In this document: positions 1-7,741 of the stretch, in pieces | Numbering within the stretch: the first letter of the stretch is position 1 | Layout: every line of letters starts with the position of its first letter | Assembly: GCA_021787035.1 (NCBI GenBank) | Contig: JAJYMM010000237.1 | Location: forward strand, 9,941-46,302 | Length of the DNA stretch: 36,362 nt | Direction of reading: 5' to 3' | From: Actinomycetes bacterium | Lineage (GTDB): Bacteria; Actinomycetota; Acidimicrobiia; Acidimicrobiales; Palsa-688 | Made by a program: the position numbers and the translations under genes | The notes under the pieces: model-generated | Databases searched by the model: none | Told to the model about the DNA's origin: nothing | The model's input: the letters and a program-made list of their open reading frames with translations, nothing else

Positions 1-5
1 GGCTA

Positions 6-45
6 GGGGCTGGGGGCTGGGAAGGGGATGGGGACGGGGACGGGG
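6..45 (+). repeat. G-run array, potential G-quadruplex
   Basis: Seven runs of three to five G lie on the + strand, each separated by only two bases. The run is followed by the methyltransferase stop codon at 56-58. The pattern satisfies the usual intramolecular G-quadruplex rule several times over. It lies just downstream of a minus-strand gene, so the C-rich strand would be in that transcript. Folding and function are inference. Confidence 0.5.
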
Positions 46-55
46 ATCCCGGACC

Positions 56-784
56 TTAGGTCAGCGTCGGGGCCTTGGTGCCTACGAGCCACAGATGCGG
101 GGGGCACAACGCCGGCCGGAAAGGCCACACGAGGGCCTCTGCGTCGACACCTTGGCTGCTTAGTCGCTGGAGCGCTACGGAGGGCTTTACGTGCGACCCC
201 CGCCAGCAACGGCCATAAGTATGGCGGCCCTGAAGCAGGTGCACAGCATGGGCGGCGTAGCTTTCTACCGACGCGACAGGGGAGGCCGAGCGCATCTGCA
301 CGGCGATCCTGCCTCCGGCACGCAGCACTCGCGCGCTGTTCTCCAGGTAGCGGAGCTGGGCACTTGGGGCAGGGACGTGCTGCAGGGTCAGGTAGGAGAA
401 CACGAGGTCGACCTCCTCGTCGGCGATGCCCTCGAGGGTGCCGTCGCCCGGAACTTGGAGGTAGTCGACATTGCTAAAAGACTTCAAGTTGCCCCTGCAC
501 CTCCGGAGCATCTCCTCGCTTACGTCAACCGCGACCACTCGCGCAAATAGTTGGGCGAGGCGGTGGGTCATGCGACCAAGGCCGCAACCGATCTCGAGGA
601 CAGCCTGCGCCTGGCCCATGGCCGGGGCTGCACGGCAAAAATCGAGGAAGGTGTCGGTCTCCCTGGCACCTTGGGCAAAAAACTCGTCGTTTTGGTGGAG
701 GTATCCCGTCGCTACGTACCAGGTACCGTCTCCCCGAGCGGCCCGGTCCCAAAATTTCCCCGCCTTTGCTACTCGCCGGTCCAT
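56..784 (-). CDS. class I SAM-dependent methyltransferase
   Basis: A predicted cytoplasmic protein of 242 residues that transfers a methyl group from S-adenosylmethionine to an unknown, probably small-molecule, acceptor. The glycine-rich SAM loop reads EIGCGLGRMT. It is followed by an acidic strand end (VVAVDVSEEML) and a post-motif region LTLQHVP before VLRAGGRIAVQ, the order of a Methyltransf_11/25 Rossmann domain. I chose the ATG at 784 because GGAGGT sits six bases upstream (791-796) and the domain begins soon after. The frame is open upstream to 946, but that extension is low-complexity and would overlap the divergent acyltransferase. The gene is divergent from the acyltransferase with a 66-bp gap. 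No DNA-methyltransferase motif is visible, so it is unlikely to belong to a restriction or BREX system. The substrate is unknown. Confidence 0.85.
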   Translation of the reverse strand: MDRRVAKAGKFWDRAARGDGTWYVATGYLHQNDEFFAQGARETDTFLDFCRAAPAMGQAQAVLEIGCGLGRMTHRLAQLFARVVAVDVSEEMLRRCRGNLKSFSNVDYLQVPGDGTLEGIADEEVDLVFSYLTLQHVPAPSAQLRYLENSARVLRAGGRIAVQMRSASPVASVESYAAHAVHLLQGRHTYGRCWRGSHVKPSVALQRLSSQGVDAEALVWPFRPALCPPHLWLVGTKAPTLT

Positions 785-850
785 GACTAGACCTCCGCGT
801 AGTGATCCCGCTGCCGCACATTCTACGCTTCCCTGCGATAGACAGGGCGC
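785..850. promoter_or_regulatory. divergent promoter region, methyltransferase / acyltransferase
   Basis: This 66-bp gap must hold the promoters for both divergent genes. On the minus strand a TAGAAT hexamer (825-820) resembles a -10 element and lies upstream of the GGAGGT ribosome site at 796-791. No convincing -35 is visible, and nothing clear is seen for the + strand. Confidence 0.3.
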
Positions 851-3181
851 GTGGGCAGGTCTCGACCAGCTGACCACGGAGGCTCGTTCCGAGCCGACAT
901 CCAGGGATTGCGGGCCGTCGCCATAGTTTGCGTCGTCCTGTACCACGCCGGCGTGCCGTTCCTGGCCGGCGGCTACGTCGGTGTCGACGTCTTCTTCGTC
1001 ATATCCGGCTTCCTCATAACCGACCTCTTGTGGCGGGAGCTCAAGACAGCGGGCCGGCTCAGCTTCGCTGGCTTTTATGCCCGCCGGGCCCGACGGCTCT
1101 TGCCAATGGCGATGCTCGTAGTTGTCTTCACGATGATCGCTTCAGCGGCCTTGCTCCCTCCCTTGGAAGTGAGGTCGGTCTGGAAAGACGGCCTGGCGAC
1201 GGCCACTTATTGGGCCAATTACCGCTTCGCGGCGCTCCACACCAACTACCTCGCCGCGAGCGGGCCACCCTCACCGTTCCTGCAGTACTGGTCCCTCGGC
1301 GTGGAGGAGCAATTTTACCTCCTCTGGCCGCTGCTCCTCGTGGTGGCGAGCGGCGTCGTCCTCCGGCGGACGCCTGCACGGCACCGGTCGCCCTCGCGGT
1401 CCTGGGCCATTGGAGCGCTGGGCATAGTCGCGGCTTCGTCGTTTGGTTTTTCCCTCTGGCTCACCCGGGCGGACGAGCCGTGGGCGTTCTTTTCGCTCCC
1501 GTCACGGGCGTGGGAGCTCGCCCTAGGAGGCTTGCTGGCGCTCGGCGCGCCGTGGCTCAGCCGGCTCCCCCGCGCTGTCCAGGCCACCACGGCCTGGGCC
1601 GGTTTGGCCACCATCGTCGGTGCCGCCGTGGCATTCGGCGCCTCTACCCCCTTTCCTGGGACGGCAGCGCTCGCGCCCGCGCTCGGGGCTGCCGCCGTCA
1701 TCGCCGGCGGGTTCGTGCCGGCGACTTGGGGACCGACGGTGCTGCTGCGCAGGTCGCCTCTGCAGCTCGGAGGCGACATCTCCTACTCCTGGTACCTGTG
1801 GCACTGGCCCCTCTTGGTCCTCGCACCCTACGCATTAGGTCACCCGCTCTCCGTCCCCCAAGGCTTGGTTGTCGCAGCCGCAAGCGCCCTGGTCGCCTGG
1901 CTGAGCTACGTCTTGGTCGAGCAGCCGGCACGACGTTCGGCCTGGCTGGCCGGACGCCCTCTCCGAAGCCTCTCCGCGGGGGCCAGCATCGGCGCTGCAG
2001 GCGCCACCGTCTGCGTCCTCGCCACAACCTTCCTGCCCTCGTTGCAGGGCCAGGGGGCGGCGGCACAGGTTGCCCACCTGTCCGCGGCCCCGCCGCCAGG
2101 CGGGAACGCCCCGGGCGGACCAAGCCCTGCTTGGCAAGCAGGCCGCACCAGGCAACCAGGTGGCGCGGCCTCCAGGGGCCTGGCACACGCGCGTTCTAGC
2201 GATAGCGCTGGCACCACATCGCCAACAAAGTCGGCCCTGGCTCCTGCCTCGAAGTCGGCTGCACAGGTCGCCGCCGCCGCCGTCGGAGCACGGCTCTTGG
2301 CGCAAGAACGCGAGGTCGGAGCCACAGTGCGCGCTTCAGTCGACCTGCGAGCCCTGCCGTCCAACCTGGACCCGCCCCTCACCGAGGCGCCCTCTAGCGA
2401 GGCACCGCCTTTCCTCGATGGCTGCCTCCTCGGTTACGCCGGGACCTATCAGCCCCCTTGCATTTTCGGCGACGCCTCCTCCAAGCAAACGGTCGTGCTC
2501 TTTGGGGACTCGCACGCGACCATGTGGTTCCCAGCGTTCGACCAGGTGGCCACGGCAAAGCACTGGCGCCTTGTCGTTTGGACAAAGGCGGCTTGCCCGC
2601 CCGAGGACGTTTCCATCTTCAACCCGGACACTGACAGCGAGTACACCACCTGCAACCAGTGGCGTGCGCAGGAGCTGGCCAGCATAAAAGCCCTCCACCC
2701 ACTCCTCGTCGTCGTCGGGACTGCGCCCAACTACAACCGGCTCTACGACATCGCCCAGGACGGGCCGGCATGGATGGCCGGGCTCACTCACACTATTGAT
2801 GCCCTGCGCGCGAGCGGCGCTCACGTCCTCGTCATGGGCCCGGTCGAGTCTCCAGACTGGAACGTCCCAGACTGCCTGTCGGCCCATCCGGGCGACGCCG
2901 CCGCTTGCAACGTGACGCCCAAAGAGACCCACGCTGGCCCGGGCCTGGTGGGCTACGACAACGCCGGGCTCATAGCCGAACAACGGGTGGTACATCGGGC
3001 CGGAGGAAGTTTCGTCAACGTAAAAGGCTGGTTTTGCGCACCCACCACATGTCCGGTCGTCATCGGCAACAGGGTCGTTTTCTTCGACAACAGCCACATA
3101 ACCGTCCAGTACGCGCAGTACCTCGAACCGCTCGTTTCCTCCGAGGTAGACCTAGCGCTCCTCCGCTCGAAAGTGGGCTGA
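851..3181 (+). CDS. acyltransferase-3 / SGNH hydrolase fusion (OafA/YrhL type)
   Basis: A 776-residue polytopic membrane protein predicted to O-acylate a cell-surface glycan. The N-terminal half (about 12-400) is an Acyl_transf_3 domain with the conserved FRADIQGLRAVAI start, catalytic His32 in VVLYHAG, the segment GGYVGVDVFFVISGFLIT, the RRARRLLP loop and about ten hydrophobic segments. A Pro/Ala-rich linker (about 400-480) leads to an extracytoplasmic SGNH domain. That domain has GDSH at 552-555 (Ser554 nucleophile) and a C-terminal D746-N-S-H749 block. Such fusions acetylate lipopolysaccharide, peptidoglycan or exopolysaccharide in other bacteria; here the acceptor is unknown. The start is GTG with only a weak ribosome site, chosen because family members begin close to FRADIQGLRA. 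It is followed after 94 bp by hpnJ on the same strand. Confidence 0.92.
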   Translation: MGRSRPADHGGSFRADIQGLRAVAIVCVVLYHAGVPFLAGGYVGVDVFFVISGFLITDLLWRELKTAGRLSFAGFYARRARRLLPMAMLVVVFTMIASAALLPPLEVRSVWKDGLATATYWANYRFAALHTNYLAASGPPSPFLQYWSLGVEEQFYLLWPLLLVVASGVVLRRTPARHRSPSRSWAIGALGIVAASSFGFSLWLTRADEPWAFFSLPSRAWELALGGLLALGAPWLSRLPRAVQATTAWAGLATIVGAAVAFGASTPFPGTAALAPALGAAAVIAGGFVPATWGPTVLLRRSPLQLGGDISYSWYLWHWPLLVLAPYALGHPLSVPQGLVVAAASALVAWLSYVLVEQPARRSAWLAGRPLRSLSAGASIGAAGATVCVLATTFLPSLQGQGAAAQVAHLSAAPPPGGNAPGGPSPAWQAGRTRQPGGAASRGLAHARSSDSAGTTSPTKSALAPASKSAAQVAAAAVGARLLAQEREVGATVRASVDLRALPSNLDPPLTEAPSSEAPPFLDGCLLGYAGTYQPPCIFGDASSKQTVVLFGDSHATMWFPAFDQVATAKHWRLVVWTKAACPPEDVSIFNPDTDSEYTTCNQWRAQELASIKALHPLLVVVGTAPNYNRLYDIAQDGPAWMAGLTHTIDALRASGAHVLVMGPVESPDWNVPDCLSAHPGDAAACNVTPKETHAGPGLVGYDNAGLIAEQRVVHRAGGSFVNVKGWFCAPTTCPVVIGNRVVFFDNSHITVQYAQYLEPLVSSEVDLALLRSKVG

Positions 3182-3275
3182 GGGCCACAAAGCCGCCCCT
3201 GCCATCTACCGCGCCTCTCCGCCTCTGCGCGAACATGGACGAAGTGACGGCGCATCACGGGGAGGTTGGGTGGAC

Positions 3276-4718
3276 ATGACGGCCGGTGCAACGATGCGGA
3301 CGCTCTTTTTGCACCCCCCCTCATACGAGGGCTTCGATGGCGGTGCCGGTTCTCGCTACCAAGCCAAGCGCGAGATCCGCTCCTTCTGGTACCCGACGTG
3401 GCTCGCCCAGCCGGCAGCGCTCGTCGCGAGCAGCAAGCTCGTCGACGCGCCGGCCGCGGGCCTCTCCCTCGAAGATGTGCTCCCACTCGCGAACCAGTAC
3501 GACTTAGCGGTGCTCCACACGAGCTCGCCGTCTTTCGCCGGGGACCTCCGCGTGGCCGAGGCGCTGAAACAAGAGAACCCCTCTATCCTCTTAGGGCTGG
3601 TCGGCGCCAAGGTCGCAGTCGAGCCCGAGGGCTCCCTGCTTGCTTCGGAGGCGGTCGACTTCGTCGCGCGCGAAGAGTTCGACTTCACGATTGCCGAGAT
3701 CGCCGAAGGTCGCCCCCTCGAGACCGTCGACGGCATCACCTACCGCCACCGGGACGGCCAATTGGCCAGTACCCCCGACCGGGCAATCCTTGAAGACATG
3801 GACCGGCTTGCCTACGTCACGGAGGTCTACCGTCGTGACCTGCGAGTCGAGGACTACTTCATCGGCTACCTGAAACACCCGTACGTCTCGCTTTACACCG
3901 GCCGCGGGTGCCGCTCGCAGTGCACCTTCTGTCTTTGGCCTCAGACAGTGGGCGGCCACCGCTACCGCACGAGGAGCGTCGAGCACGTGCTCGGCGAGAT
4001 GGCGCTAATCCCTCGCTACTTCCCCCAAGTAAGGGAAGTCTTCTTCGACGACGACACTTTCACCGACGATCGTCCGCGTGCCGAAGAGATCGCACGAGGC
4101 ATGGGCCGCCTCGGGCTTACTTGGTCCTGCAACGCCAAGGCCAACGTACCTTACGAGACGTTGAAGGTGATGCGCGACAACGGGCTGCGGCTCCTCCTTG
4201 TCGGCTACGAATCTGGCAACCAGCCGATCCTGACGAACATCAAAAAGGGAGTAAAGCAGGAGCGCGCACGCCAGTTCACCAAGGACTGCCACAAACTCGG
4301 GATCACAATCCATGGCACGTTTATCGTCGGGCTCCCCGGGGAGACCAAGGAAACGATCGAGGAGACGATCCGCTTCGCCAAGGAGATCAACCCGCACTCC
4401 CTCCAGGTTTCGATTGCCGCTCCCTACCCAGGCACCGCCCTTTACCGGCAGGCCCTGGAAAATGGTTGGCTCCCCGAAGAGGGCCCAGAACTAATCGACG
4501 GCCGAGGGGTCCAGATCGCCTCCCTCGAGTACCCGCACCTCACCCGCACCGAAATGTACGACTCTGTCGAGTCTTTCTACAAGCAATTTTACTTCCGGGC
4601 CGGGAAGATCGCTGAAATGTCAGCCGAAATGCTGCGCCACCCCGAAATGTTGAGGCGCCGCCTCCGCGAAGGTGCCGAGTTCGTGAGCTTCCTCCGAAAG
4701 CACAAGGCACCCGCCTGA
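3276..4718 (+). CDS. hpnJ: hopanoid-associated radical SAM protein HpnJ
   Basis: A 480-residue radical SAM enzyme with an N-terminal B12-binding-like domain (about 1-140). The radical SAM core follows, with the [4Fe-4S] motif C212-RSQ-C216-TF-C219. The N-terminus, including GFDGGAGSRYQAKREIRSF and YPTWLAQPAALV, is a hallmark of HpnJ. In the known pathway HpnJ acts after HpnI and HpnK to contract the glucosamine ring of bacteriohopanetetrol glucosamine into the cyclitol ether. GGAGG at 3261-3265 lies ten bases before this ATG. The upstream GTG at 3270 (spacer four) and the ATG at 3294 are alternatives. No hpnI (GT2) or hpnK (deacetylase) lies in the window; the gene converges with a GT28 glycosyltransferase, leaving only 10 bp. 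Family assignment is strong, while the product made by this organism is inference. Confidence 0.9.
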   Translation: MTAGATMRTLFLHPPSYEGFDGGAGSRYQAKREIRSFWYPTWLAQPAALVASSKLVDAPAAGLSLEDVLPLANQYDLAVLHTSSPSFAGDLRVAEALKQENPSILLGLVGAKVAVEPEGSLLASEAVDFVAREEFDFTIAEIAEGRPLETVDGITYRHRDGQLASTPDRAILEDMDRLAYVTEVYRRDLRVEDYFIGYLKHPYVSLYTGRGCRSQCTFCLWPQTVGGHRYRTRSVEHVLGEMALIPRYFPQVREVFFDDDTFTDDRPRAEEIARGMGRLGLTWSCNAKANVPYETLKVMRDNGLRLLLVGYESGNQPILTNIKKGVKQERARQFTKDCHKLGITIHGTFIVGLPGETKETIEETIRFAKEINPHSLQVSIAAPYPGTALYRQALENGWLPEEGPELIDGRGVQIASLEYPHLTRTEMYDSVESFYKQFYFRAGKIAEMSAEMLRHPEMLRRRLREGAEFVSFLRKHKAPA

Positions 4719-4728
4719 ACCGCTGGCG

Positions 4729-5958
4729 CTAGCTCGTGCCGCGCGCGATGCCGTCGGCCTCGGTAGGGGCAGCCGCCCGACCTGTGGCGTCACCCGCCGG
4801 TTGCGTGGCTTCACCGTCTGTGGCCGCCAGGTCCACTGTCCCCGAAAGCGCCCAAGAAGCGACGGTGGCCGTCGGGTCGGCGCCGAACATAGAACGTGCC
4901 TCGCCAACGTTGCGACGGCGCGCTGGAGTGTCATGGGCCAGCTCGTCCAAGCGCGAAAGGAGCTCCGAGGGGCTCCGAGCGTAGGCGGTGATGCCAGCCT
5001 CCGCCATGGCGGTGGCGTTAGCTCGCCCGTGGCCTGCGATCGGGGCATATGTGACCACGGGGACGCCCCTGGCCATGGCCTCCATGGCCGTGACCCCGCA
5101 GCCGTTTTCAACAGCGACGTCGGCGGCAGCCATGAGCCGGCCCATGTCCTCGACCCATCCGAACACCCTGCCCCTGCCAGCAGCCCGTCGCGCCCCCAAC
5201 AGGGAGCGCTCGAGAGCGGGGTTGCGCCCGGCGACGGCCATAGGAGAAAACCTCTCGTCGGCGGCGACCAGCGCAAAAGTTTCAGCCACCCTCCCAACTC
5301 CCCAGCTCCCCCCGACAACGAGCACGCAAAGCTCGTGCTCCTCAAGGCCGAGAGAGCTGCGGGCGCTGGCGCGGTCCCAACCAGGTCGGGTGAGGTCGAA
5401 CTCCGGCCGGACAAGCGGGCCGCAAACGACAGGGCGGCGACCACCGCGCTCCACGACCTGAGGCGCTTGGCAACGGTGAACGAGGAGGTGCGCGTCGACC
5501 CCGGGGTGAACCCACATCCCGTGGACGAAGAAGTCTAGGACCATGGAGGCTAATGGCACGTCGAGCTTGCCGGCCTCCCGCATCCCGCCCGCCACCTGCG
5601 AGCTCAGGTGGAAAGTGGACACGACAAGCGACGGCCTTTCCCGCTCCACCATGCCAGACAGGCGCCTCTCAGACAGGACGTCCAGGGGGAAGACCACGGG
5701 GAGCGAACCGGGCTTCGTAGACATCTGGAGGCGGAAGGTCGCCTCGTAGAGCCCCTGTGCCCTGTACGCCATGAACTTGTAGAAACCCGTCAGCGCGCGC
5801 CCCCACCCCGGCGGCAGCAGGTCGCCCATGTCCACCAACTTCGCTGCCACGCCAAAGCCGGCGAGGCGGCGGGCAAGCTCACGGCCGACCTGCTGGTGCC
5901 CGGCACCCATGTTGGCCCCGAGCACTAGGACGAGCGGCTTACCGGGCACCTTTGGCAA
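4729..5958 (-). CDS. MGDG synthase-like GT28 glycosyltransferase
   Basis: A 409-residue glycosyltransferase of the MurG/MGDG-synthase fold, predicted to move a sugar from a nucleotide donor to a lipid at the inner face of the membrane. The N-terminal domain has LVLGANMGAGHQQVG (residues about 10-24), the acceptor/lipid-side signature of diacylglycerol glycosyltransferases. A central segment has FFVHGMWVHPGVDAHLLVH. The C-terminal donor domain has NGCGVTAMEAMARGVPVV followed by AGHGRANA. The start is a TTG; a GTG at 5949 is an alternative and neither has a strong ribosome site. It is convergent with hpnJ. It could make glycosyl-diacylglycerol or glycosylate a hopanoid; the sequence does not decide. 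The last 25 residues are a variable Ala/Thr-rich tail. Confidence 0.85.
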   Translation of the reverse strand: MPKVPGKPLVLVLGANMGAGHQQVGRELARRLAGFGVAAKLVDMGDLLPPGWGRALTGFYKFMAYRAQGLYEATFRLQMSTKPGSLPVVFPLDVLSERRLSGMVERERPSLVVSTFHLSSQVAGGMREAGKLDVPLASMVLDFFVHGMWVHPGVDAHLLVHRCQAPQVVERGGRRPVVCGPLVRPEFDLTRPGWDRASARSSLGLEEHELCVLVVGGSWGVGRVAETFALVAADERFSPMAVAGRNPALERSLLGARRAAGRGRVFGWVEDMGRLMAAADVAVENGCGVTAMEAMARGVPVVTYAPIAGHGRANATAMAEAGITAYARSPSELLSRLDELAHDTPARRRNVGEARSMFGADPTATVASWALSGTVDLAATDGEATQPAGDATGRAAAPTEADGIARGTS

Positions 5959-6038
5959 CGGAGGACCTACGCTCGAAAGAGACTCTGCACACCGGGCCCA
6001 AGAAGTAAACCACCCGGCCGGCTAAGAAGGCACCTGCC

Positions 6039-6971
6039 ATGATCCTCAGCCTAGGGCTGGCGGCACTCGCCGCCATCGGCAACGCCGGCTCCAACGTGCT
6101 CCAGCGCCAAGCCAACATGAAAGAGCCCGAAGAGCTCAGCCTTTCCCCCAAGCTGATATTGGCGCTCCTACACCGCAAGGAATGGTGGGCCGGAATTGCC
6201 CTGGTCACGGGGTCCTTCGTCTGCCAGGCCACCGCCCTCGGTGCTGGCGAGCTAGCCGTGGTCCAACCCGTCATCGTGCTGGAGCTCCCCATCACACTGA
6301 TCGCGGCCGGTGCCTTATTTCACTTTCGGCTGGGACGAAGGGAGTGGGCTGCGATCGCGCTTTTGACCCTCGGCGTCGCCGGTGTGGTCGGTTCCCTATC
6401 ACCCCAAGGCGGCCGCATGCCCTCCGGCGCCTTCGTCTGGGCGGTTGGCGCCGGCGGGACGGCGGCTCTCATCGCCGTGCTGGTCCTGCTCGGGCGCGCT
6501 CGTCACGGCGACTTTCGCGCTGCGCTCTTCGGGTCAGCGGCCGGCATCACCTTCGGCTTGACGGCGGCCTTCATGAAGGCCATGACAGACCAGCTGTCAA
6601 CCGGCTTCTTCAGCGTGTTCAGCTCCTGGGCGGTGTACGCGATGGTTGCGACCGGCCTCCTTGGCATGTTCCTCACCCAGAGCGCCTTCCAAGCGGGCCG
6701 GCTGGTGGCCTCTCAACCTGGCCTCTCGCTGCTCGACCCCTTCTCTGCGGTGGTCTGGGGCGTGCTCGTGTTCCACGAACAGACCAACAAGGGCTGGTTC
6801 GTGGTGCTCGCCGCCATGTCGGCCATCGCCATGGCCATCGGCGCGGTGGCCCTCTCGAGCTCGTCCGCGTTGCAGCACACCCGGGGCAAGGGCAGCCCCT
6901 TGCCCAGGCAACAAGCTATGCAGGGTGCGACTAGGGCCCAACCAGCGGGTGAGGTGTGCACAAGCCGTTAG
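6039..6971 (+). CDS. DMT-superfamily (EamA/NIPA-like) membrane transporter
   Basis: A 310-residue integral membrane protein with about nine to ten hydrophobic helices and little else. The motif region AVVQPVIVLELPITLIAAG and the later LVASQPGLSLLDPFSAVVWG are repeated half-signatures typical of drug/metabolite transporters. The N-terminal stretch NAGSNVLQRQAN resembles the NIPA/DMT subgroup found in actinobacteria. The substrate is not predictable. AAGAAGG lies about eight bases before the ATG. The gene is divergent from the GT28 gene (80-bp gap), and its 3' end overlaps the MscS start by 16 bp, so the two are probably co-transcribed. The last 35 residues form a basic, low-complexity cytoplasmic tail. 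Confidence 0.85.
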   Translation: MILSLGLAALAAIGNAGSNVLQRQANMKEPEELSLSPKLILALLHRKEWWAGIALVTGSFVCQATALGAGELAVVQPVIVLELPITLIAAGALFHFRLGRREWAAIALLTLGVAGVVGSLSPQGGRMPSGAFVWAVGAGGTAALIAVLVLLGRARHGDFRAALFGSAAGITFGLTAAFMKAMTDQLSTGFFSVFSSWAVYAMVATGLLGMFLTQSAFQAGRLVASQPGLSLLDPFSAVVWGVLVFHEQTNKGWFVVLAAMSAIAMAIGAVALSSSSALQHTRGKGSPLPRQQAMQGATRAQPAGEVCTSR

Positions 6972-7741
6972 CATCGGGAGGGCTGGCATCCCTCAGGCAC
7001 TTCCGAAAGCACAACTGGTCGGTCGGGGTCGCATCTGGCGTGGTCGCCCTGGCAGCGCTCGTTGTCGGCTCCGACCTCGGGAAGCTCGAAGGTAACGGCC
7101 TCAACCCGAAGATCATCGAATGGTCGAGCGCGGCGGCGCTCCTCCTGTTCGGCGTGGTCGCTTCGTCGCGCCTGTCCAGCGCGCTCCACAACCTGGTGGT
7201 CGAGCAGGGGGCGCCCGCGGCATCCGGGGCAGTCAGAGTGATCTCGGCTGGCGTCGGCTACCTGTTCGTGCTCTTTTCCGTGCTCGCCGTGCTGCAGGTC
7301 TCAGTCGAAAAGATCCTGGTCGGGGCCGGTCTGGCTGGCGTCGTGCTCGGCATAGCCGCCCAGCAGAGCCTCGGCAACGTCTTTGCCGGCCTCGTGCTGC
7401 TCGTGGCCCGTCCTTTCAAGGTGGGTGACCACATAAGAGTGCGAGCGGGGTCGCTCGGAGGCATCTTCGACGCCTGGGTATGGGAGATGAGCCTTACCTA
7501 CGTGACCCTCCACATGGAAGACGGCCTGCTCAAAATCCCCAACTCGGCCATGCTCGCGGCCGGCATCGGCCAGCTCCCGTCGGACAACCCGCCCGGGCCC
7601 TTGGCCGCTGCCCCTCCCCAACCCTTACCGGGCGAGACAGAACAAGCTCCGGCGGGCCCTCAGCGAAAGTGGCGGCAGCGCCGCCCGACGACCAAGGTGG
7701 GCGCACCCGCAGAGGGGGCCGGCGAAGGGCCCCCGACCTAG
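6956..7741 (+). CDS. MscS-family mechanosensitive channel, short C-terminus
   Basis: A 261-residue membrane protein with three to four helices. It carries the pore-lining TM3 sequence GAGLAGVVLGIAAQQSLGN followed by VFAGLVLLVARPFKVGDHIRV, which is diagnostic of MscS. The beta-domain continues through GGIFDAWVWEMSLTYVTLHMEDG and LKIPNSAMLAAGI. The usual C-terminal alpha/beta cage domain is then missing. From about residue 200 the protein is a Pro/Gln/Arg-rich disordered tail. MscS channels are normally near 280 residues or longer, so this looks like a natural truncation with a new tail. Start: GTG overlapping the transporter stop by 16 bp, implying translational coupling. Role: release of osmolytes on hypo-osmotic shock, by family knowledge; activity of this form is not certain. 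Confidence 0.85.
   Translation: MHKPLASGGLASLRHFRKHNWSVGVASGVVALAALVVGSDLGKLEGNGLNPKIIEWSSAAALLLFGVVASSRLSSALHNLVVEQGAPAASGAVRVISAGVGYLFVLFSVLAVLQVSVEKILVGAGLAGVVLGIAAQQSLGNVFAGLVLLVARPFKVGDHIRVRAGSLGGIFDAWVWEMSLTYVTLHMEDGLLKIPNSAMLAAGIGQLPSDNPPGPLAAAPPQPLPGETEQAPAGPQRKWRQRRPTTKVGAPAEGAGEGPPT

Noticed and set aside
785..946. N-terminal extension of the methyltransferase
   Set aside because: It would overlap the divergent acyltransferase, has no domain content, and a strong GGAGGT precedes the ATG at 784.
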